From: Bacillota bacterium
GTDB lineage: Bacteria > Bacillota > Clostridia > Christensenellales > Aristaeellaceae
Reading direction: 5' to 3'
Assembly (NCBI GenBank): GCA_023435435.1
Contig: JAEYRW010000004.1
Coordinates: forward strand, 1-45,267
Length of the DNA stretch: 45,267 nt
Shown here: one piece after another, positions 35,181-42,539 of the stretch
How positions within the stretch are numbered: position 1 is the stretch's first letter
Layout: the number at the start of each line of letters is the position of its first letter
The notes under the pieces: generated by a model
The model's database searches: none
What the model saw: the letters and a program-made list of their open reading frames with translations, nothing else
Told to the model about the DNA's origin: nothing
Made by a program: the position numbers and the translations under genes

Positions 35181-35204
35181 TTCCACATGTCGGGGGGTGT
35201 ATGC

Positions 35205-36065
35205 GTGGCTCTTTTGCTTGCGGGGCTCGTGGTGCTGTTTTCGTTTCAGTCCCTTTTTTGCCGGCTCTATACGCAGGCGCGCGGGGGAGAGGGCGCAATC
35301 CCGTTCGCCGTGGCCTATGCGCTGATCGTAGGCATTTTCAGTCTCGCGGCAAACGGTTTTTCCTATCGACCCGCTTTGACGACGTTGGTTCTCGGCTTTC
35401 TGAATGTCTTCATGATTCTGCTCTTCAATCTTTCCATGGTGCGCGCGGGCGCAACGGGTTCCTATGCGTTCATGATGGTCTCGATGCTCTCCGGCGGCAT
35501 CCTCGTGCCCATGGTTTACGACGTCCTTTACGTCGGCGAGCGCCTCGGCGCGCTGGGCGCTGCCGGGGTTGCCGTCATGCTCGCCGCGTTCGCCATCATG
35601 AACCTCGACGGCTTTCGGGGCGCAAAAAGTGGGAAATACCTGTTCTGGTGCGCGCTTCTCTTCGTGGTCAACGGCTTTTACGGCATCCTCATGCACCTGC
35701 AGCAGCTCTTGCTGAAGGGCGCCCAGCGCGAGGAGATGATTGTGACCACCTTTCTCGGAATGGCGGTCCTCACATCCGGGTTCGAGCTTCTCGTCCGCAG
35801 GCGCGCGTTCCTCACCGGCTTTCGCATGTCCCGCCATGCGATCTTCTTCCTGCTGGTCAGCTCCGTGTGCGCCACGCTGGCGGTGAATCTTCTTCTGTTC
35901 GCCATGCGGCGCGTCAACCTCACCGTTTTAAACGTGGTCAACAACGGCGGCGTCCTCGCGCTCTCCGCCGTCTACGCATTTCTGATTTTCAAGGAAAAGC
36001 CCGACGCCCGCACCGTCGCGGGGCTCTTGCTCGCCTGCGCGAGCATCGTGGTTCTGAGCCTATGA
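35205..36065 (+). CDS. EamA/DMT-family transporter
   Basis: Predicted ten-helix drug/metabolite transporter, 286 aa, made of two repeats. The C-terminal VNNGGVLALSAVYAFLIFKE matches the conserved end of EamA domains. The substrate is unknown. The GTG at 35205 is chosen because a GGGGGG run (35192-35197) lies seven to eight bases upstream. The ATG at 35187 coincides with the predicted transcript start and would be leaderless. Its stop overlaps the response regulator start (ATGA), so transporter and two-component genes form one unit. Confidence 0.85.
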   Translation: MALLLAGLVVLFSFQSLFCRLYTQARGGEGAIPFAVAYALIVGIFSLAANGFSYRPALTTLVLGFLNVFMILLFNLSMVRAGATGSYAFMMVSMLSGGILVPMVYDVLYVGERLGALGAAGVAVMLAAFAIMNLDGFRGAKSGKYLFWCALLFVVNGFYGILMHLQQLLLKGAQREEMIVTTFLGMAVLTSGFELLVRRRAFLTGFRMSRHAIFFLLVSSVCATLAVNLLLFAMRRVNLTVLNVVNNGGVLALSAVYAFLIFKEKPDARTVAGLLLACASIVVLSL

Positions 36066-36745
36066 GCATCCGCATTGCCATCGTCGAGGACGACCGGGAA
36101 CAGGCGGCGCGCGTGGCGCAAATGGCCGCGCATTGGGAAGCTGACGCCGAAATCGCCGCCTACGAAAGTGCCGAGGCGCTTTTGTTCGACGCGGAGCGCG
36201 CCTTTGACGTCCTGATCCTCGACATCCAGATGCCGGGCATGGACGGCATGGCGCTTGCGAAAGCCCTCCGGGCGCGGGGCGCGACGGCGCAGATGATCTT
36301 TGTCACCGCCTTTCCAGACTACATGGCGGAGGGTTACGACGTCGACGCGGTCAACTATCTCGTCAAGCCCGTCTCGCGGGAGCGGCTGTCCCACGCCCTC
36401 GACCGCGCCCGCGAAAGACTTTCCCGCGCGCGCCGAACGGTGATGATCGGCGGGGAACGGTTTTTTGCGGATGATATTGTTTTTTGTGAGGCCAAGGCCC
36501 GGGGCGTCGAGATCAGGACCGCCAATGGCGTCCGCCTCGCACGCGTGACCATGAACGAGCTGGAAAACGCGCTGGGGGCGGGCTTCTTCCGCTGCCAGCG
36601 GTCCTTCGTCGCAAACCTCGACCGCGTCCGGCGCGTCGCCCGGACGGGCCTCGAAATGGACGAAGGCTCCGCCGTGCCCCTCTCGCGGGGCCTGTATGAC
36701 GCCGCCAACCGCGCCTTTATCGACCATAACTGGAGGGAGAGATGA
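36062..36745 (+). CDS. LytTR-family response regulator
   Basis: Two-component regulator of the LytR/AgrA type, 227 aa. The receiver has the acidic pair near Glu9-Asp10-Asp11, the phospho-acceptor Asp54 (LILDIQMPG), Thr82 and Lys102. The DNA-binding LytTR domain follows (about residues 125-225), with VFCEAKARGVEI and FFRCQRSFVANLDRV. It overlaps the transporter gene at its start and the sensor kinase gene at its end, both by four bases. Its likely targets include its own operon, but no LytTR direct repeat was recognised in the promoter. Confidence 0.94.
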   Translation: MSIRIAIVEDDREQAARVAQMAAHWEADAEIAAYESAEALLFDAERAFDVLILDIQMPGMDGMALAKALRARGATAQMIFVTAFPDYMAEGYDVDAVNYLVKPVSRERLSHALDRARERLSRARRTVMIGGERFFADDIVFCEAKARGVEIRTANGVRLARVTMNELENALGAGFFRCQRSFVANLDRVRRVARTGLEMDEGSAVPLSRGLYDAANRAFIDHNWRER

Positions 36746-37458
36746 TTTATCTCGCCGTTGCCCTGTCCGCGGCGGCCGTGGGGTTCGCGCTGTTTTTCGC
36801 GCTGCGCGCCGCCCAGGGGCGGATGCTCGACAAAAGGCTCGCCGCCTTTCAGGGCGACCTCATCGAAAAGCAGGTTGCCGAGGTCGAAAACATGTACCGG
36901 CAGACGCGCGCCTGGCGGCACGACCTTCACAGCCACATCCAGACCATGAAGGCGCTGCGCGCGGAGGGAAGGAACGCGGAACTTGACAATTACCTCGCGC
37001 GACTCGAGGACGACTTGAGAAGCGTGGACAAGGTGGTCAAAACGGGAAACGTCACCGTGGACGCCATCCTCAATTCCAAGCTTTCCCTGGCCCGGGAGCG
37101 CGACATCGAGGTCCGCGCGAAGGCGTCCGTGCCCCAAAAGCTGCCCGTGAGCGCGGTGGAGCTGTGCGCCGTCGTGGGGAATCTCCTAGACAACGCCATG
37201 GAAGCGTGCGCGCGGCAGCCGGCGGGGGAGGCGCGGGTAATCCGCGTGTACATGGGCGCGAAAAAGGAGCGATTGTACCTCTGCGTCACGAACACCGCTC
37301 CCGGCGTGCCGGAAAGGAAGGATGGGCGCTTTTTGTCCCACAAGGAAGGGACCCACGGCTTTGGGCTTCTGCGGGTGGACCGCATCGTGGCGCGCGCCGG
37401 CGGCTACCTCGCCCGCGCGGCGGAAGACGGCGCGTTCACGACGGAAGTATTGCTTTGA
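36742..37458 (+). CDS. Small GHKL-type sensor histidine kinase with one membrane helix
   Basis: Kinase of the AgrC/LytS-related GHKL group, 238 aa. A single hydrophobic segment (1-21) is followed by a short coil, then the phospho-acceptor His60 in WRHDLHSHIQTM. The ATPase domain shows the N-box GNLLDNAMEAC and the G-box THGFGLLRVDRI. AgrC-type kinases usually have six or seven membrane helices as the sensor; here that module is absent, so input may come from the EamA protein or the membrane. The ATG at 36742 overlaps the regulator stop, with GGAGGGAG upstream. Confidence 0.92.
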   Translation: MIYLAVALSAAAVGFALFFALRAAQGRMLDKRLAAFQGDLIEKQVAEVENMYRQTRAWRHDLHSHIQTMKALRAEGRNAELDNYLARLEDDLRSVDKVVKTGNVTVDAILNSKLSLARERDIEVRAKASVPQKLPVSAVELCAVVGNLLDNAMEACARQPAGEARVIRVYMGAKKERLYLCVTNTAPGVPERKDGRFLSHKEGTHGFGLLRVDRIVARAGGYLARAAEDGAFTTEVLL

Positions 37459-37768
37459 AAAATCCACAGAAATGCCGGGAAGCCCAGCGCGTCTTTTTTG
37501 CCCAAGTGGCGGGCTGTTCAACGCTTTGTATTAAACAGCCGGGTCGCACGGCAGCTTCGCTTTCAGTGAAGCGGTCCCACGGGACTTTATTTGACGCGTT
37601 TCATGCGACAAATTCACCGGTGCGATTTTGATAGACACAGCCAATCAAACCTTCGGCGTCGCTGTCGGCCCGACGTAGCACTGCTGCGTCATCGCCCTGG
37701 CTCCTTGCCTTGGGCGAAAATCCATCGCCGTGCTTTTTCTCGTTATTTCTGAGTCTTGCTTTAGAGGC
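37459..37768. other. Unassigned stretch between the kinase gene and the T-box promoter
   Basis: These 310 bases carry no convincing gene. They hold a 7-bp hairpin, GGCTGTT (37512-37518) with AACAGCC (37534-37540), a second stem built on GCTTC/GAAGC near 37554-37572, and the palindrome CACCGGTG near 37615. The right half (37645-37765) reads on the minus strand as an open frame ending in a peptide with PRQGARAMTQQCYVGPT, but it lacks a start site and overlaps the T-box promoter. It may be a remnant or an interspersed repeat. Confidence 0.5.
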
Positions 37769-37797
37769 TTGACAAATCCTTCCCGCACCCCTATAAT
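37769..37797 (+). promoter_or_regulatory. Consensus SigA promoter of the cysS operon
   Basis: TTGACA (37769-37774) and TATAAT (37792-37797) are both perfect and separated by 17 bp. The start is near 37804, at the 5' edge of the T-box leader. Confidence 0.95.
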
Positions 37798-37803
37798 GAT
37801 CGC

Positions 37804-38010
37804 AAAGACGCTGAGCGGGGAAAAGTACCCGCGCAAAAGCCCAAGAGAGGGATGGTCACCGGCTGAAAGCCATCCCGGCAGACGCGCGGAGAAACATGCG
37901 CCCCGTGAGTCCCCGGTGGGAAATCGCCGGGCGGAACGCCCCGTTACAGGCTTTTGAGTGAATTCAGAGTGGAACCGCGGCCACGCCTCTGTGAGGTGCG
38001 GTCTTTTTGT
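37804..38010 (+). promoter_or_regulatory. T-box riboswitch, cysteine-specific
   Basis: A tRNA-sensing leader that lets transcription continue when uncharged tRNA-Cys accumulates. Stem I elements are visible: GGAAAAGTA near the 5' end, AGAGAGGG, and GGCTGAAAGCC. The specifier loop reads GAAACATGC, with TGC (37897-37899) as the cysteine codon. The T-box GTGGAACCGCGG is at 37969-37980. Its TGGA matches the UCCA end expected of tRNA-Cys, which has U at the discriminator position. A terminator stem and T-run follow, and the ATG of cysS comes 18 bases later. Confidence 0.95.
37981..38008 (+). terminator. T-box attenuator terminator
   Basis: The stem CCACGCCTC (37981-37989) pairs with GAGGTGCGG (37993-38001) with one mismatch and one G-T pair, followed by CTTTTT. 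The competing antiterminator would use the T-box at 37969-37980. Confidence 0.88.
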
Positions 38011-38027
38011 TTTAAGGAGGAATATCA

Positions 38028-39443
38028 ATGAAAACCATGCAGGTATTTAACACCCTGACGCACAAAAAGGAAGATTTCGCGCCCCTCGTCCCCGGGAAGG
38101 TGGGCATTTATGCCTGCGGTCCCACAGTTTATAACTACATCCACATCGGGAACGCGCGCCCGCTCATCGTGTTCGACGTGCTGCGCCGCTTCCTGATCCA
38201 CCTGGGCTACGACGTGAAGTATGTTCAGAACTTTACGGATATCGACGACAAGATGATCCGGCGCGCGCGCGAGGAAAACACCACGGTGGACGCCGTCGCG
38301 GAGCACTACATCGGCGAATACTGGACGGACGCCGGCGCGCTGCACGTGGAAAAGGCCGATGTCCATCCCCGCGCCACAAAGCACATCGGGGAGATCATCG
38401 CGCTCATCAAGAAGCTCGAGGCCAAGGGACTCGCCTACCCGGCGGGGGAGGGTGACGTGTACTTCGACACCCAGGCGTACCGCAAGAATTACGGAAAACT
38501 GATCGGTCAGGATCTGGATGATCTGGAATCCGGCGCGCGCATCGAGGTGGACGAAATCAAGCGCCATCCCATGGACTTTGCCCTCTGGAAGGGCCAGAAG
38601 CCCGGCGAACCCGCGTGGAAGAGTCCGTGGGGCATGGGTCGCCCCGGCTGGCACATCGAGTGCTCGGCCATGAGCATGAAGTATCTGGGCGAAACCTTCG
38701 ACCTCCACTGCGGCGGCGTGGACCTGGTCTTCCCGCACCATGAAAACGAGATCGCCCAGTCCGAGGGCGCCACGGGCAAACCCTTCGCCAGATACTGGAT
38801 GCACAACGGCTTCATCAACATCGATAACAAGAAGATGTCGAAGTCCGCGGGCAACTTCTTCACCGTACGCGATGTGTTGGGTGAATTCGATCCCGAGGCG
38901 GTGCGGCTGTTCATGCTCTCCGCCCAGTACAGAAGCCCCGTCAATTTCTCCCGCGAGCTGGTCGAGCAGGCAAAGAATTCCCTCGAGCGGCTCTACAACG
39001 CCCGGGACAATGCAGCCTTTGCCCGGGAACACGCGCCGGAGCGAGAAATGACGGACGCGGAAAAGGTGTTTGTCGCGCGCGGACATCAGGCGGTGGAGGC
39101 CTTCGACGCGGCCATGTGCGACGACCTTAATACCGCCGACGCCCTAGCTGCGATCTTCGAATATGTGCGCGACATGAATACAGCCCTCGCGGCCGCCAAC
39201 GAGCCCTGCGCCGCGGTCATCGACCAATCCCTCGAATCCCTCAAGACCATGACGGACGTGCTGGGCCTTCTTTGGAAGGAAGCGGACGCGACGCCCGAGG
39301 ACGTGAAAGCGCTTGTCGAAGCGCGCACGGCGGCGAAAAAAGCGAAGAATTTCGCCGAGGCCGACCGCATCCGCGACGAAATTGCCCAGAAGGGCTACGT
39401 CGTCGAGGACACGCCCAAGGGGCCAAAGGTGAAAAAGACATGA
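38028..39443 (+). CDS. cysS: Cysteinyl-tRNA synthetase
   Basis: Class Ia aminoacyl-tRNA synthetase that charges tRNA-Cys. The HIGH-type motif is YIHIGNARP, near residues 38-46, after the zinc-linked CGPTVYN. HHENEIAQSE and the KMSKSAGNF signature mark the catalytic core. The C-terminal helical domain ends near EADRIRDEIAQKGY. The length of 471 aa is typical. The ATG at 38028 has AAGGAGG upstream. It is under T-box control, and its stop overlaps the first tandem GNAT gene by four bases. Confidence 0.98.
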   Translation: MKTMQVFNTLTHKKEDFAPLVPGKVGIYACGPTVYNYIHIGNARPLIVFDVLRRFLIHLGYDVKYVQNFTDIDDKMIRRAREENTTVDAVAEHYIGEYWTDAGALHVEKADVHPRATKHIGEIIALIKKLEAKGLAYPAGEGDVYFDTQAYRKNYGKLIGQDLDDLESGARIEVDEIKRHPMDFALWKGQKPGEPAWKSPWGMGRPGWHIECSAMSMKYLGETFDLHCGGVDLVFPHHENEIAQSEGATGKPFARYWMHNGFINIDNKKMSKSAGNFFTVRDVLGEFDPEAVRLFMLSAQYRSPVNFSRELVEQAKNSLERLYNARDNAAFAREHAPEREMTDAEKVFVARGHQAVEAFDAAMCDDLNTADALAAIFEYVRDMNTALAAANEPCAAVIDQSLESLKTMTDVLGLLWKEADATPEDVKALVEARTAAKKAKNFAEADRIRDEIAQKGYVVEDTPKGPKVKKT

Positions 39444-39961
39444 GACTGAAGCTGGCAAAGCCTGGTCCGGAACACGAGAAGGCCGCCATGGAATTCTGCG
39501 CGGAGTTCCGCGCGGAAGGGGATGAACACATCTACGGTTCGAGCGGGCTTTCGCTGCATGAAGACTACGCCGACTGGCTGAAAAGCCTCGGAGAGACCCC
39601 GCCTGGCCGCGTCAGGCAGACGACATTTTTTTCCTTCGACGGGGGAACGCTCGTCGGCGCAGCCTCCGTGCGCCACACTCTTGACGAACGCCTTCGGCGG
39701 ATCGCGGGCCACATCGGCTACTCCGTGCGTCCGTCCCAGAGGCGCAGGGGCTACGCCAAGGAGCAGCTGCGGCTGGCGCTGAACGAATGCGCGCGTCTGG
39801 GCATCGCCCGCGCTCTCGTCTGCTGCGACGAATGGAACGTCGCTTCCGCCGCGACGATTCTCGCCTTGGGCGGCGAGGAAGAAGAGACGTCCATGGACGA
39901 CGACGGCGCCGTGATCCGCCGCTTCTGGGTGGACACCGGAATGGAGAAATCATGCATTTGA
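39440..39961 (+). CDS. GNAT acetyltransferase, tandem copy 1
   Basis: Predicted N-acetyltransferase, 173 aa, first of three adjacent paralogues. The acetyl-CoA loop reads HIGYSVRPSQRRRGYAKEQL, and the C-terminus ends in RRFWVDTG. Shared with its neighbours are EFRA.G in the first 30 residues and YADWLKSLGETPPG. The type resembles predicted acetyltransferases grouped as COG3981, whose substrates are unknown. ATG 39440 overlaps the cysS stop. Translation coupling means expression should follow cysteine limitation. Confidence 0.9.
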   Translation: MRLKLAKPGPEHEKAAMEFCAEFRAEGDEHIYGSSGLSLHEDYADWLKSLGETPPGRVRQTTFFSFDGGTLVGAASVRHTLDERLRRIAGHIGYSVRPSQRRRGYAKEQLRLALNECARLGIARALVCCDEWNVASAATILALGGEEEETSMDDDGAVIRRFWVDTGMEKSCI

Positions 39962-40467
39962 AACTCGTGCGGCCCGGTCCCGCGCATGAACGTGCGGTGA
40001 TGGATTACCTTGCCGAATTCCGCGCGGCCGGGGAAAACCACGTCAACGGCTCCGGCGGACTGCATCGCTTTGATTCCTATGCGGACTGGCTGAAAAGCCT
40101 TGGCGAAACCCCGCCCGGCGAGATCGTGCAAACCACGTTTCTTTCCTACGATGGGGAACAACTCGTGGGCGCCGTCGCCGTCCGCCACGGCCTCAACGAG
40201 CAGAATATGCGCAAGGGAGGCCACATCGGCTACTCCGTGCGCCCCTCCAGGCGGCGCATGGGTTACGGCAAGGCACAGCTCCGTCTGGCGCTGGACGAAT
40301 GCGCGCGGTTGGGCATTGCCCGGGCGCTCATCACCTGCGCCGGGACAAACATCGCCTCCGCCGCCACCATCGCGGTCTTCGGCGGCGTAGAGGACACGCC
40401 CTCGATGGACGACGACGGCACGGTGCTCCGCCGCTTCTGGGTGGACACGGAAAGGCAACGGCCATGA
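39952..40467 (+). CDS. GNAT acetyltransferase, tandem copy 2
   Basis: Second paralogue, 171 aa, similar along its length to copies 1 and 3. The acetyl-CoA loop is HIGYSVRPSRRRMGYGKAQL. The region that probably contacts the acceptor (residues 60-95, GEIVQTTFLSYDGEQLVGAV) differs only modestly. The ATG at 39952 overlaps copy 1 by ten bases, and the stop overlaps copy 3 by four bases. Confidence 0.9.
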   Translation: MHLKLVRPGPAHERAVMDYLAEFRAAGENHVNGSGGLHRFDSYADWLKSLGETPPGEIVQTTFLSYDGEQLVGAVAVRHGLNEQNMRKGGHIGYSVRPSRRRMGYGKAQLRLALDECARLGIARALITCAGTNIASAATIAVFGGVEDTPSMDDDGTVLRRFWVDTERQRP

Positions 40468-41711
40468 ATCTCAAACTTGTGAGGCCCCGCGCGGCGCACG
40501 AACGGGCGGCGATGGAACTCCTCGCCGAATTTCGCGCCGCCGGAGAGAGCCAGATCTACGGCTCGGGCGGACTTCACCAATTTGAAACCTATACGGAATG
40601 GCTGAAGAGCCTCGGGGAAACCCCGCCCGGCGGTGTCGCGCAGACGACATATTTCTCCTTTGATGGGGACGCGCTCATCGGAACAATCGGCGTGCGCCAT
40701 CCCCTCAACGAGCGGCTGCGGCAAAAGGGCGGCAACATCGGCTATTCCATTCGCCCCTCCAAGCGGCGCATGGGGTATGCCAAGCGGCAATTGCGGCTGG
40801 CGCTGGACGTGTGCCGGGATCTGGGTATCTCCCACGCGCTTGTGACCTGCAACGAGTTGAACGCCGCCTCCGCCGGGACGATTCAGTCCCTCGACGGCGT
40901 GGAGGACAGGCCGCACCGGGAGCCGGACGGAACCGTCTACCGCCGCTTCTGGATCGCAACCGGGGAACCGGATTATGCCTTTCTCAATTCCGAGGCGTGG
41001 GACCAGTGGGTGGCGGACGGAATTCCTTGGGGTGTTCCCATTTCACCGGAAGAATTTGCCCGCGCAAAGGCAGGCGCGCTTGAGATGCATCTGGGCGCGA
41101 TGCGCCACATTCCGCGTGAGTGGTTTCCGCCGCTTTCGGGGGCAAGTGTGCTCTGTCTCGCGGGCGGAGGCGGCCAGCAGGCGCCGGTGCTGGCGGCCCA
41201 CGGCGCAGACGTGACCGTATTCGACAATTCCGCCCGCCAGCTCCAAACAGAAGGGGCGGTCGCGGCGCGGGAGGGGTATGAGATCCGGCTCATCAAGGGG
41301 GATATGGCGCGCAGGCTGCCGTTCGGAGACGGTGCCTTCGATCTTGTGGTCCACACGATTTCAAATTGCTACGTTGAAAACGTCTACCACGTCTGGCGGG
41401 AGGCTCATCGCGTATTAAAAAAGAACGGCGTCCTTGTTTCTGCAATGGATATCGGAATCAATTTTCTTTTTAACGACTATGGTTCTTTAAAGGTTGAAAA
41501 CCGGTTGCCCTTCAATCCGCTGCGCGACGGGACGGCGGTTTCCACAGACGACGGCATCCAGTTCAGCCACAGTCTTGCCGAGCAGATTGGCGGTCAATTG
41601 CGGGCGGGATTCCGGCTTACGGACGTATTGGACGATTACGACGCGACAGGGGAGGACAGGCTGGGCGAGCATGCTCCCCTTTTCATCATGACAAGGGCGG
41701 TGAAGGATTGA
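40464..41711 (+). CDS. GNAT-methyltransferase fusion, tandem copy 3
   Basis: Two-domain protein of 415 aa. Residues 1-165 are the third GNAT copy (NIGYSIRPSKRRMGYAKRQL, ending RRFWIATG). Residues from about 172 form a class I SAM-dependent methyltransferase: FLNSEAWDQWVADGIPWG, the SAM loop VLCLAGGGGQQAPVLA, and FDLVVHTISNCYVENVYHVW. The methyltransferase part resembles free-standing proteins in Bacillota that begin at the FLNSEAWD segment, so this looks like an in-frame fusion. ATG 40464 overlaps copy 2. Both activities' substrates are unknown. Confidence 0.9.
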   Translation: MNLKLVRPRAAHERAAMELLAEFRAAGESQIYGSGGLHQFETYTEWLKSLGETPPGGVAQTTYFSFDGDALIGTIGVRHPLNERLRQKGGNIGYSIRPSKRRMGYAKRQLRLALDVCRDLGISHALVTCNELNAASAGTIQSLDGVEDRPHREPDGTVYRRFWIATGEPDYAFLNSEAWDQWVADGIPWGVPISPEEFARAKAGALEMHLGAMRHIPREWFPPLSGASVLCLAGGGGQQAPVLAAHGADVTVFDNSARQLQTEGAVAAREGYEIRLIKGDMARRLPFGDGAFDLVVHTISNCYVENVYHVWREAHRVLKKNGVLVSAMDIGINFLFNDYGSLKVENRLPFNPLRDGTAVSTDDGIQFSHSLAEQIGGQLRAGFRLTDVLDDYDATGEDRLGEHAPLFIMTRAVKD

Positions 41712-42193
41712 TGGCGTGGCCGACGCACATTGTGGCGGCGGGCGGGTATGTATTCGACGGGAAGGGCAACATCCTTCTCGTCAAGACGTATAACCGCGGC
41801 TGGGACTGCACGGGCGGACAGGTAGAGGAGGGAGAGACCCTTGAGGAGGGCGCGCTTCGGGAGATCATGGAGGAAAGCGGCGTCACGGCGCGCGTTATAA
41901 GGCTCGCCGGCGTCTACTCCAACGTCGGACGGCACAAATGGGGAGACACGGACGTCGACGTGCCCACGAAGGTGATGTTCGACTTCATCTGCGAATACGT
42001 CTCGGGGGATTTGCGTCCCTCGGAGGAGACGAGTGAGGTCATGTGGGTCCCCAAGGAAAAGGCGCTCGACTTCGTGACCGCGCCCGCCATGCGCTATCGG
42101 TTTGACAGGATCCTTCGGTTCGACGGACGCGTGACCTACGGCGCGTATTTGTCAAAGCCTGAATTTCAGCTCGTTTCAGAGCGGACGATATAG
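41711..42193 (+). CDS. Nudix hydrolase
   Basis: Predicted diphosphate hydrolase, 160 aa. The Nudix box is complete: GGQVEEGETLEEGALREIMEESGV. The substrate is not evident. The ATG at 41711 shares a base with the stop of the fusion gene (TGATG), with GAAGGA just upstream. It continues the T-box operon and is unrelated in detail to the Nudix gene at 11373. Confidence 0.9.
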   Translation: MAWPTHIVAAGGYVFDGKGNILLVKTYNRGWDCTGGQVEEGETLEEGALREIMEESGVTARVIRLAGVYSNVGRHKWGDTDVDVPTKVMFDFICEYVSGDLRPSEETSEVMWVPKEKALDFVTAPAMRYRFDRILRFDGRVTYGAYLSKPEFQLVSERTI

Positions 42194-42203
42194 GAGGTGC
42201 GAT

Positions 42204-42539
42204 ATGGCGTTTTCCGGCGTGTTTCTCTTTCAGGTGCGGCCCGACCGGATCGAGCAGTTCGAAGCGCTGGCGCGGGAAATGCGCCCGGAACAGGAAACGC
42301 GGCCCGGGTGCCGCGCGACCCGGTACGTGAAGCGTTTCTACACGTTCGACCGGATCGGCGAGCTGCCCAGGCCGCTGACGAAGATTGTCAAGTGTGTGAA
42401 GTACTATTGCTACTGGGAATTTGGCACGGTCGAGGAGTATGGCGCGGCCGTCGCATGGCTCTTTTCACAGTACGAAAAGCGCGTCATGCCGCTTCTCATT
42501 ATGCCCTTTGACATCAACAGCGGGGAAGTGGTCGAGTAA
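42204..42539 (+). CDS. Small conserved-looking protein, possible dimeric alpha/beta-barrel fold
   Basis: A 111-residue cytoplasmic protein that I do not recognise firmly. The N-terminal pattern FLFQVRPDRIEQFEALAREM and a later YYCYWEFGTVEEYGAAVAWL resemble antibiotic-biosynthesis monooxygenase-like ferredoxin folds (strand, helix, then strand pairs). It has no signal peptide. AGGAGGTGCG lies just upstream of the ATG at 42204, a strong ribosome binding site, so it is probably a real, well-translated gene. It is ten bp after the Nudix gene and ends one base before the stop of the oppositely read GH2 gene. Confidence 0.75.
   Translation: MAFSGVFLFQVRPDRIEQFEALAREMRPEQETRPGCRATRYVKRFYTFDRIGELPRPLTKIVKCVKYYCYWEFGTVEEYGAAVAWLFSQYEKRVMPLLIMPFDINSGEVVE

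Noticed and set aside
40975..41214. A separate start (ATG near 40975) for the methyltransferase
   Set aside because: That ATG is out of frame with the methyltransferase domain. The methyltransferase frame is continuous with the GNAT domain and has no internal ribosome binding site.
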